Origin: an uncultured Lachnospiraceae bacterium | GTDB lineage: Bacteria; Bacillota; Clostridia; Lachnospirales; Lachnospiraceae | Direction of reading: 5' to 3' | Assembly: GCA_910588815.1 (NCBI GenBank) | Contig: CAJUQY010000014.1 | Span: 1 to 50,948 of the forward strand | Length of the DNA stretch: 50,948 nucleotides | Shown here: one piece after another, positions 1 through 7,240 of the stretch | Position numbering within the stretch: the first letter of the stretch is position 1 | How the letters are laid out: every line of letters starts with the position of its first letter | Notes under the pieces: model-generated | What the model was told of the DNA's origin: nothing | Databases searched by the model: none | The model's input: the letters and a program-made list of their open reading frames with translations, nothing else | Translations under genes and position numbers: made by a program

Positions 1-137
1 TGCCTTTTATTCTGGTGTCCTGCCATGATAAAGAGGACTACGAACAGGAGGCCAGGCAGCGGGGCGCGACGTTATGCATGGATAAGATGAAAGGGATGCT
101 GCTGCAAGATATGCTGGTGGAATACGCATACCGGTAG
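1..137 (+). CDS. C-terminal fragment, possibly receiver-like
   Basis: An open frame enters from the left edge (first full codon at 3) and ends at TAG 135-137. It encodes about 44 residues. The run PFILVSCHDKEDYEQEA followed by RQRGATLCMDK resembles the second half of a CheY-like receiver: a beta strand ending in a small residue, then a helix, then a GA turn and a Lys. The Lys-Pro normally found at the end of strand 5 is not present, so the match is loose. The start and most of the protein lie outside the window. It could equally be another alpha/beta protein. Confidence 0.35.
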   Translation, partial: PFILVSCHDKEDYEQEARQRGATLCMDKMKGMLLQDMLVEYAYR

Positions 138-360
138 CTATCCGGCGAAAAGGCACCGATTCTTTCCCGGGGCGATGGTTCCCTCGAGTTGCTCTCAGTC
201 GTTTTCCATCAACGATGATGCAGACAGTGAAAAGGGCGAAAACGACTTCGCTGTGTTCAAAAGCATATTTAACGATTATGACACAAGTAAAAAAAACCGC
301 GGGGTTATTAAAATGCGTGGGGAGGCCTGCCCGGAGATACAGGTGCGCGGGACTTTCCGG

Positions 361-1203
361 TTACCGGGAATCGGCTTGTTTTTTCTTATACTCCTCAAAC
401 AGTTTGTTGACCTCGGCGCCCAGGAGGACAATGTTCATGCAGATGTAGAGCCACAGCATGAGAAAGATGATGGCGGTCAGGCTGCCATAGATATAAGAAA
501 AGTTGGCGACATGGTCAATGTAGAGAGAGTACACGTAGGAAAAGATCAGCCATCCGAAGGTGGTGAAAGCAGCCCCCGGAATCTGCTTTTGAAAGGAAAG
601 ATGCTTGTTGGGCAGGATGGAGTAGAGCAGCACAAAAAACAGCATAAATAGAGCGATGGAGAGCCCGGTACGGAACAAAATGACCAGGCTGGAAAAGTGG
701 GCAAGCCTGGGAAACCAGGATTCTAAAAGAATCTGGATCCGATTGCCGAAGAGCAGGACGCCGATGGTGAAAATGAGGACGAACACGAAGCCGATGGTGT
801 AGACGATGGACAGCAGTCTCTGGGCGACAATATTTCTGGTCTCTTTTAAAGAGGCGATGTTGTTTAATCCCTGCTGTAGGGAATAGATTCCCTTGGAGGC
901 AGACCACAGAGTGGTGATGATGGAGACGGAAATGATGGTGCCGGCCGAATTGGTGTAGACGTCGTTTAAAATACTTGCGATAAAACTCTGTACCTCCGGA
1001 GTATTCGGCAGGACCGAGAGGATAGTCTGTGTCAGGGATTCCTGGGAAAAAGGAATCAAAAACTGAATCAGGGGGATCGCCAGCATCACGATAGGGATCG
1101 CCGAAATAATGACAAAAAAAGAAACCTGTGCCGCATACACAGAGATTTTGTCTTCGATAATCAGATTGAGAACCTTTCCGAGAAAAAGCCGAAACCGTTT
1201 CAT
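361..1203 (-). CDS. YihY/BrkB family inner membrane protein
   Basis: The protein is 280 residues from the ATG at 1203, which is preceded by AGGAG at a 6-base spacing. A longer in-frame start at 1332 has no good ribosome binding site and would overlap the promoter region of the opposite T-box transcript. The N-terminal segment VYAAQVSFFVIISAIPIVML and about five further hydrophobic stretches match the YihY/virulence factor BrkB family. Those are integral membrane proteins of about 280-320 residues whose function is poorly defined; older 'RNase BN' labels are not supported by biochemistry. The tail is charged (EEYKKKQADSR) and probably cytoplasmic. It stands alone and is divergent from pheST. 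No regulatory site was recognised. Confidence 0.85.
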   Translation of the reverse strand: MKRFRLFLGKVLNLIIEDKISVYAAQVSFFVIISAIPIVMLAIPLIQFLIPFSQESLTQTILSVLPNTPEVQSFIASILNDVYTNSAGTIISVSIITTLWSASKGIYSLQQGLNNIASLKETRNIVAQRLLSIVYTIGFVFVLIFTIGVLLFGNRIQILLESWFPRLAHFSSLVILFRTGLSIALFMLFFVLLYSILPNKHLSFQKQIPGAAFTTFGWLIFSYVYSLYIDHVANFSYIYGSLTAIIFLMLWLYICMNIVLLGAEVNKLFEEYKKKQADSR

Positions 1204-1325
1204 ACGCTGCTCCTGTGATATTTCCCGCTGTTTCCGGGAAACATGGCTTATCGATGTTTCTCCAAAGTATAGCATGATACGGAGGGGATTGCAAGGGAGG
1301 GCAGATGAGGAAATGAAATTAATCC

Positions 1326-1353
1326 TTGACAAGAGAATGTTTTATGTTAAAAT
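1326..1353 (+). promoter_or_regulatory. Promoter of the pheST T-box transcript
   Basis: TTGACA at 1326-1331, a 16-base spacer and TAAAAT at 1348-1353 give a near-consensus sigma-A promoter. Transcription would start near 1360, just ahead of the T-box leader. Confidence 0.7.
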
Positions 1354-1384
1354 ATGTCATAGGTTTCAGTTTCAAACAATGTAA

Positions 1385-1690
1385 TGTTATGAGGAAAAGG
1401 CATAGAAGGTGTCAGTAGACGTTTGTTTTCTTGCAGAGAGAGGAGGCCGCCGGCTGGAAGCTTCCTTAAGTTCAGACGAACGCCGAATTTCCCACCGGAG
1501 CCGCATATCTGAATTTTGGGGAGCAGCCATGTATTCCTGCTGTTTTGGCATTGCTTTTCCGGATAGTAGGATGTGACGTGGGCCTGCGCGTTAGGCAGGA
1601 AATGAGTGTCTGCAAGTATGCAGGAATCAGGGTGGTACCGCGAGCAATTCGTCCCTTTGTCGTAAGACGGCAAGGGGATTTTTCATTGGA
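1385..1690 (+). promoter_or_regulatory. T-box leader, Phe specific
   Basis: The T-box core AGGGTGGTACCGCG lies at 1629-1642 and is followed by a terminator hairpin (GTCCCTTTGTC at 1651-1661, AAGGGG near 1672, then TTTTT). Stem I is marked by CCGGCTGG (about 1450) and CCGGAGCC (1495-1502). Aligning this leader with the cysS leader of the same window places the specifier three bases before CCGGAGCC. Here that triplet is TTC at 1489-1491, a phenylalanine codon, which agrees with the downstream genes. Uncharged tRNA-Phe is expected to stabilise the antiterminator and let transcription continue into pheST. Confidence 0.9.
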
Positions 1691-1714
1691 AAAAACTTTG
1701 TGAAGGAGAACATT

Positions 1715-2734
1715 ATGAAGGAAAAATTGGAACAGATCAGGCAGACGGCCCTTGAGAGGATCGCCGCTTCCGATGCGCTGGAAGCCCTGAATGAGATCCG
1801 GGTGGCATATCTGGGAAAAAAGGGCGAGCTGACCAGCGTGTTAAAGGGAATGAGGGACGTAAGTGCGCAGGACCGGCCCAGAGTGGGGCAGATGGTCAAC
1901 GATACCCGCGCCGTTATCGAGGCAAAGCTGGAGGAGCGGAAGGATAGACTGGCGAAGAGGGCCAGGGAGGAACAGCTGAAGCGGGAGGTCATTGACGTGA
2001 CTCTTCCGGCAAAGAAGAATCACGTGGGGCACAAGCACCCCAACATGATCGCGCTGGAAGAGGTGGAGCGGATTTTCGTGGGCATGGGCTATGAGGTGGT
2101 AGAGGGGCCTGAGGTGGAGTACGACTATTACAACTTCGAAGCGCTCAATATTCCCAAGGGCCATCCGGCCAGGGACGAGCAGGATACCTTCTACATTAAC
2201 GACAGCATTCTGCTCCGGAGCCAGACCTCTCCGGTGCAGGTGCGCACCATGGAAAACGGGAAACTGCCCATCCGCATGATCGCGCCCGGCAGGGTATTCC
2301 GCTCCGACGAGGTGGATGCGACTCACTCTCCGTCCTTTCATCAAATCGAGGGCCTTGTCATCGACAAGAACATTACCTTTGCCGATCTGAAGGGAACCCT
2401 GGAGGAGTTTGCCAGGGAACTGTTCGGGGAGGATACGAGGGTGAAGTTCCGCCCCCATCACTTCCCTTTCACAGAGCCCAGCGCCGAGGTGGATGTGAGC
2501 TGCTTCAAATGTCACGGCAAGGGCTGCCGGTTCTGCAAGGGCAGCGGCTGGATCGAGATCTTAGGCTGCGGCATGGTTCATCCCAATGTCCTTCGGATGT
2601 CGGGCATTGACCCGGAGGAGTATTCCGGCTTTGCCTTCGGTGTGGGGCTGGAGCGGATCGCCCTTCTCAAATACGAAATCGACGACATGCGCCTGCTGTA
2701 TGAAAACGACATCCGTTTCCTGAAGCAGTTTTAA
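1715..2734 (+). CDS. pheS: Phenylalanine-tRNA ligase alpha subunit
   Basis: PheS forms the catalytic half of the alpha2-beta2 enzyme that charges tRNA-Phe in the cytoplasm. The start at 1715 follows AAGGAG at a normal spacing; a GTG five codons upstream is less likely. The 339-residue length is standard. Residues 1-90 form the basic N-terminal coiled-coil arm. The class II core follows, with SPSFHQIEGL (motif 2 region) and GFAFGVGLERIALLKY (motif 3). Before motif 3 there is CFKCHGKGCRFC, a C-x2-C-x4-C-x2-C cluster that looks able to bind zinc; this is a clostridial-type variant of a loop that has fewer cysteines in many bacteria. It is transcribed with pheT 42 bases downstream, behind the Phe T-box. 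Confidence 0.97.
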   Translation: MKEKLEQIRQTALERIAASDALEALNEIRVAYLGKKGELTSVLKGMRDVSAQDRPRVGQMVNDTRAVIEAKLEERKDRLAKRAREEQLKREVIDVTLPAKKNHVGHKHPNMIALEEVERIFVGMGYEVVEGPEVEYDYYNFEALNIPKGHPARDEQDTFYINDSILLRSQTSPVQVRTMENGKLPIRMIAPGRVFRSDEVDATHSPSFHQIEGLVIDKNITFADLKGTLEEFARELFGEDTRVKFRPHHFPFTEPSAEVDVSCFKCHGKGCRFCKGSGWIEILGCGMVHPNVLRMSGIDPEEYSGFAFGVGLERIALLKYEIDDMRLLYENDIRFLKQF

Positions 2735-2776
2735 GAACACGGGGCTTTTAAATCGAAGAAAGGAAAAGAACAGATT

Positions 2777-5197
2777 ATGAATACAGCATTATCCTGGATT
2801 AAAGCATATGTGCCGGATCTTCAGGTGACGGCGCAGGAATATACGGATGCCATGACTCTTTCCGGGACCAAGGTGGAAGGGTATGAGTGTCTCGATAAAA
2901 ATTTGGAAAAAATTGTGGTGGGAAAGATTTTATCCATCGAAAAGCATCCGGATGCCGACAAACTGATTGTCTGCCAGGTGGATATTGGGGAGAGACAGCT
3001 CCAGATTGTCACCGGGGCGCCCAACGTCAGTGTGGGCGACAAGGTTCCCGTGGTTTTAGACGGGGGCAAGGTGGCGGGCGGACATGACGGCGGCCCTCTG
3101 CCGGAAAACGGCATAAAGATCAAGAAGGGGAAGCTCCGGGGGGCCTGGTCGGACGGCATGATGTGTTCCATTGAGGAGCTTGGTTCCTCGAGAGACATGT
3201 ATCCGGATGCTCCGGAGACAGGCATTTATATTATGAAAGAGGATGCGCCTGTGGGGGCCGACGCAGTGGAACTCCTCGGTCTTCGGGATGTGGTATTCGA
3301 GTATGAGATCACCTCCAACCGGGTGGACTGCTACAGTGTCCTGGGGATTGCCAGGGAGGCGGCGGCCACCTTCGGAAAGAAATTCGTGCCGCCGGTGCCT
3401 GTGGTAAAGGGAAACGGCGAGGATGTCCGCAACTACGCCTCCGTGGAGGTGGTGGATACGGATCTCTGTCCCCGTTACTGCGGCCGGGTGGTGAAAAATA
3501 TCAAGATCGGGCCTTCGCCGGAGTGGATGCAGAGGCGGCTCGCGGCCAGCGGGATCCGCCCAATCAACAACCTGGTGGACATTACCAACTATGTCATGGA
3601 GGAATACGGACAGCCCATGCACGCCTTTGACCTGGACATGGTGGCGGGCCACAAGATCATCGTGAAGCGGGCTAAGGACGGAGACGAGTTCCAGACTCTG
3701 GACGGCCAGATGCGCAGGCTGGATAAGGATGTGCTGATGATCAACGATGCCGAAAAGGAGATCGGCATTGCCGGAATCATGGGCGGGGAGAATTCCAAGA
3801 TCACCGATCAGGTGAAAACGGTGCTCTTCGAATCGGCCTGCTTTGACGGTACCAACAACCGTCTCTCTGCCAGGAGGCTTGGGCTTCGGACCGACGCTTC
3901 CGGGAAATACGAGAAGGGCTTGGATCCCAACAATGCGGAGGCGGCCATCAACCGGGCCTGCCAGCTGATTGAGGAGCTTGGCTGCGGGGAGGTGGTCGGA
4001 GGGATGATTGACGTGCGGGGAGAGCTCCCTGCGCCGAAGCGGATTCCTTTTAGGCCGGAGAAGATCAACCGGTTCCTGGGGACGGATATTTCCGGAGAAG
4101 ACATGGTCTCCTATTTCGGCCCCCTGGAGATCCAGGTGGACGAGGCGGCGGGAGAGGTGATTGTCCCCACCTTCAGACAGGATCTTGTCTGTGAGGCGGA
4201 CATTGCCGAGGAGGTAGCAAGGTTCTACGGATACGATAAGATTCCCACGACCCTGCCCACTGGGGAGGCCACCACGGGAAAACTCTCCTTCAAGCTGCGG
4301 GTGGAGGAAGCCGTCCGGGAAGTCGCGGAGTTTTGCGGTTATTCCCAGGGCATGAGCTATTCCTTTGAGAGTCCGAAGGTGTTTGACAAGCTGCTGATTC
4401 CGGTGGATTCTCCTCTTCGCAGTGCGGTGACGATCATGAATCCTCTGGGGGAGGACTACAGCATTATGCGGACCGTTTCCCTGAACGGCATGCTGTCCTC
4501 ACTGGCCACTAATTATAATAGAAGAAACAAGAACGTAAGACTTTACGAGCTGGGCAATATTTACCTTCCGAAGGCGCTGCCTCTGACGGAGCTTCCCGAT
4601 GAACGTATGCAGCTTACCCTGGGCTTTTATGGGGAGGGGGACTTCTTTGCTTTGAAGGGTGTCATTGAGGAGATCTTCGACAGGCTGGGAATGACAAAAC
4701 GGATCGCTTATAACCCGGAGGCGGGAAAGAGCTTCCTCCACCCGGGGCGGCAGGCGGAAATTTCTTACCGGGGAACAATCATGGGATACCTGGGAGAGGT
4801 TCATCCGGAGGTGCTGGACAACTACGACATCGGCGACCGGGCCTATGTGGCAGTTCTTGATATGCCGGAAGTGGTGAAACTTGCCTCCTTTGACCGGAAG
4901 TATACCGGCGTTGCCAAATTCCCGGCAGTGACCAGGGACATCAGCATGGTTATGGACAAAACAATTATGGTGGGAGAGGTGGAATCCGTCATCGAAAAGA
5001 AGGGCGGAAAGCTTCTGGAATCGTACCATCTGTTTGACCTGTACGAAGGCGCACAGATTGCCGAGGGCTGCAAGTCGGTAGCGTACTCCATCACCTTCCG
5101 GGCGAAGGACCGAACCCTGGAGGATAAAGATGTGAACGAGATCATGGAAAAGATTCTGGCGGAACTGAAGGAGATGGGGATCGAGCTTCGGGGATGA
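2777..5197 (+). CDS. pheT: Phenylalanine-tRNA ligase beta subunit
   Basis: PheT is 806 residues, the usual size for the large, non-catalytic subunit, which supplies tRNA binding and the editing site. In order there are an N-terminal EMAP/OB tRNA-binding domain (about 40-150, with KHPDADKLIVCQVDIG), the B3/B4 editing domain (about 210-385), the B5 domain (about 400-475), a class II-like core, and a C-terminal ferredoxin-fold anticodon-binding domain (from about 710, KFPAVTRDISMVMD). The start ATG at 2777 follows AGGAAAAG. It forms an operon with pheS and shares its T-box control. Nothing is truncated or shifted. Confidence 0.97.
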   Translation: MNTALSWIKAYVPDLQVTAQEYTDAMTLSGTKVEGYECLDKNLEKIVVGKILSIEKHPDADKLIVCQVDIGERQLQIVTGAPNVSVGDKVPVVLDGGKVAGGHDGGPLPENGIKIKKGKLRGAWSDGMMCSIEELGSSRDMYPDAPETGIYIMKEDAPVGADAVELLGLRDVVFEYEITSNRVDCYSVLGIAREAAATFGKKFVPPVPVVKGNGEDVRNYASVEVVDTDLCPRYCGRVVKNIKIGPSPEWMQRRLAASGIRPINNLVDITNYVMEEYGQPMHAFDLDMVAGHKIIVKRAKDGDEFQTLDGQMRRLDKDVLMINDAEKEIGIAGIMGGENSKITDQVKTVLFESACFDGTNNRLSARRLGLRTDASGKYEKGLDPNNAEAAINRACQLIEELGCGEVVGGMIDVRGELPAPKRIPFRPEKINRFLGTDISGEDMVSYFGPLEIQVDEAAGEVIVPTFRQDLVCEADIAEEVARFYGYDKIPTTLPTGEATTGKLSFKLRVEEAVREVAEFCGYSQGMSYSFESPKVFDKLLIPVDSPLRSAVTIMNPLGEDYSIMRTVSLNGMLSSLATNYNRRNKNVRLYELGNIYLPKALPLTELPDERMQLTLGFYGEGDFFALKGVIEEIFDRLGMTKRIAYNPEAGKSFLHPGRQAEISYRGTIMGYLGEVHPEVLDNYDIGDRAYVAVLDMPEVVKLASFDRKYTGVAKFPAVTRDISMVMDKTIMVGEVESVIEKKGGKLLESYHLFDLYEGAQIAEGCKSVAYSITFRAKDRTLEDKDVNEIMEKILAELKEMGIELRG

Positions 5198-5332
5198 CCC
5201 TCATGTTTTGGAAGAAATCAAAGCACAGAAACTACAAATGTATAAGTTTTTTCCTTCTTCAAATAATAATGCGTAGGCGCCATAGAATAGTATGTATGGC
5301 GGCGCAATTTTGATTCGGAGAAGGAGAAAACT

Positions 5333-6637
5333 ATGGAGAAATATTTGAAAATTGCAGGCGTACGGGGCCGGGAGATTCTGGATTCCCGAGGAAATCCCAC
5401 GGTGGAGGCGGAGGTGACGCTGGAGGGAGGCGTGACCGGGAGGGCGAGCGTGCCTTCCGGCGCTTCCACCGGAAAATTTGAGGCGGTGGAGCTTAGGGAC
5501 GGCGGGGACCGCTATAGAGGTCTTGGCGTAAAGAGGGCCGTGGAGCATGTGAACACGGTTCTGGCCCATGCGGTCTTATCGAAGAATGCCGCCTGCCAGG
5601 GAGAGGTTGACCGGCTTCTTTTGGAGGCGGATGGAACGGAGAACAAGGCGAATCTGGGGGCCAATGCCATTCTGGGCGTGTCCATGGCAGTGTCCAGGGC
5701 GGCTGCCGCGGCGTTTGGGATTCCGCTGTTTTCTTATCTGGGCGGAATTTACACGGATCGGATGCCGGTTCCCATGATGAATGTCTTAAACGGCGGAAAG
5801 CATGCCGACAATACGGTGGATCTGCAGGAGTTTATGATCATGCCCGTGGGGGCCTGCTGTTTTTGTGAGGCGCTCAGATCCTGTGCGGAGGTGTATCACA
5901 CCTTAAAGGATATTTTAAAGGGAAAGGGACTTTCCACGGCAGTGGGAGACGAGGGTGGCTTTGCGCCGAACCTGCCGGATACGGAGTCGGTACTTTCGCT
6001 TCTGGTGGAAGCCATGGAGAAATGCGGCCTCAGGCCCGGTGTGGACATGGCGATTGCCATGGATGCGGCTTCCAGCGAGCTTTATGATGAGGAACGGGAC
6101 GTCTATTATTTCCCGGGAGAGAGTCAGATGAGCGGAAAGGAAGTGTTGCGGCTTCGGGAGGAGATGGTGGATTATTATGAAAATCTGGTGAACCGCTTTC
6201 CTATCGTGTCCATCGAAGACGGCCTCCACGAGGAGGACTGGTGCGGCTGGAAGCTTCTCACCGGGCGTCTTGGTGAGCGGATTCAGCTGGTGGGAGACGA
6301 TCTCTTCGTCACCAACACAGAGCGTCTTGGCCGGGGGATCGACCAGAGAATCGCCAATGCGATTTTGGTGAAGGTCAACCAGATCGGCACCCTCACGGAA
6401 GCCTTTGCGGCCACCAGGATGGCCCAGAAGGCCGGCTATCACGCGGTGATCTCCCATCGGTCCGGCGAGACGGAGGATGCCATCATCGCGGATATCGCCG
6501 TGGCCACAGGCGCGGGGCAGATCAAGACCGGCGCTCCCTGCCGTTCCGACCGGAACGCGAAGTACAACCAGCTCCTTCGCATTGAGGAGATGCTGGGGAA
6601 GACAGCAGTGTATGAGAATCCCTTTGCGTCCTTTTAA
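5333..6637 (+). CDS. eno: Enolase
   Basis: Enolase interconverts 2-phosphoglycerate and phosphoenolpyruvate in glycolysis. The 434-residue protein starts at ATG 5333 behind GGAGAAGGAG. It carries EILDSRGNPTVEAEV, the flexible loop SGASTG, GDEGGFAPNL, the magnesium ligands in AMDAASSE, SIEDGL and GDDLFVTN, the catalytic Lys in ILVKVNQIGT, and SHRSGETED. All expected active-site segments are present. It lies alone in a 135-base intergenic gap after pheT; I saw no clear consensus promoter there. No other glycolytic gene adjoins it, which is common in Lachnospiraceae. Confidence 0.97.
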   Translation: MEKYLKIAGVRGREILDSRGNPTVEAEVTLEGGVTGRASVPSGASTGKFEAVELRDGGDRYRGLGVKRAVEHVNTVLAHAVLSKNAACQGEVDRLLLEADGTENKANLGANAILGVSMAVSRAAAAAFGIPLFSYLGGIYTDRMPVPMMNVLNGGKHADNTVDLQEFMIMPVGACCFCEALRSCAEVYHTLKDILKGKGLSTAVGDEGGFAPNLPDTESVLSLLVEAMEKCGLRPGVDMAIAMDAASSELYDEERDVYYFPGESQMSGKEVLRLREEMVDYYENLVNRFPIVSIEDGLHEEDWCGWKLLTGRLGERIQLVGDDLFVTNTERLGRGIDQRIANAILVKVNQIGTLTEAFAATRMAQKAGYHAVISHRSGETEDAIIADIAVATGAGQIKTGAPCRSDRNAKYNQLLRIEEMLGKTAVYENPFASF

Positions 6638-6654
6638 AATTCCGTAAAAAACAG

Positions 6655-6683
6655 TTGCCAATCCTCCCCATTTGTGGTAGACT
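6655..6683 (+). promoter_or_regulatory. Promoter of the secG-rnr-smpB region
   Basis: TTGCCA at 6655-6660, a 17-base spacer and TAGACT at 6678-6683 lie about 30 bases upstream of the secG start. Confidence 0.55.
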
Positions 6684-6711
6684 ATCTATGTTTGGCCTAG
6701 GAGGTGTGAAA

Positions 6712-6948
6712 ATGGCTGCTATGAAAGTGGTTTTAACCGTAGTATTTTTGATTATATGTTTGGTGCTGATGGTAATCGTATTGCTCCAGGAGGGGAAATC
6801 CGCGGGGCTGACCGGGTCAATCAGCGGTGCCTCGGAGACTTACTGGGGGAAGAATAAGGGACGTTCCGCAGAAGGAAAGCTGGAGAAATATACCAAGTAT
6901 GGTGTGATTTTGTTTATGGTGTTGGCTCTTGTTCTGAATATGTTTTGA
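6712..6948 (+). CDS. secG: Protein translocase subunit SecG
   Basis: SecG is the small SecYEG partner that stimulates preprotein translocation. The 78-residue protein has the family layout: a first membrane helix (about residues 5-24), the conserved cytoplasmic loop LLQEGKSAGLTGSISGASET, and a second helix at the C-terminus (ILFMVLALVLNMF). The ATG at 6712 follows a strong AGGAGG at 6699-6704. A longer in-frame start at 6655 falls in the -35 box and is rejected. In Firmicutes secG is typically next to rnr and smpB, as here, although a 290-base gap with two repeat copies separates it from rnr. Confidence 0.93.
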   Translation: MAAMKVVLTVVFLIICLVLMVIVLLQEGKSAGLTGSISGASETYWGKNKGRSAEGKLEKYTKYGVILFMVLALVLNMF

Positions 6949-7080
6949 CGATCAGGATTTATAGCAGAGAAGACGGGATTCATTGACTTGCCGAGGCGAA
7001 AGAGGACAGGCTTTGGGGGGTGGATGAATCCCTTTTATGTACACGAGCCCCAGAGGAGGATTGCCGGCAGAGCCGGCGGG

Positions 7081-7230
7081 GCTCGGCACGGCGAGTAGGG
7101 GAAGATAAATCTTCCCTGCTTGATTACAGGGGCGCACAGGGAGATCAGCTGCTTACGCAGCATGCGCTCGGCACGGCGAGTAGGGGAAGAAGAATCTTCC
7201 CCTACTCGATTATATGGGAGCAGACAGGAT
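7081..7230 (+). repeat. Tandem pair of hairpin-forming intergenic repeats
   Basis: Two units start at 7081 and 7166 (85-bp period). Each begins GCTCGGCACGGCGAGTAGGG. In the second, GAGTAGGGGAAGA (from 7179) pairs with TCTTCCCCTACTC (ending at 7208), a near-perfect 13-bp stem with a short loop. The first copy keeps GGGAAGAT/ATCTTCCC. The sequence GGGGCGCA at 7129-7136 marks the unit boundary. A third copy lies at 15793-15886. The downstream unit ends about 11 bases before the rnr start, so the hairpin could affect expression of rnr. Confidence 0.75.
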
Positions 7231-7240
7231 TGAGGAATTT

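Noticed and set aside
515..1294. Long minus-strand frame overlapping the BrkB gene
   Set aside because: It is in another frame of a clear membrane-protein gene, is His/Arg-rich and has no family resemblance.
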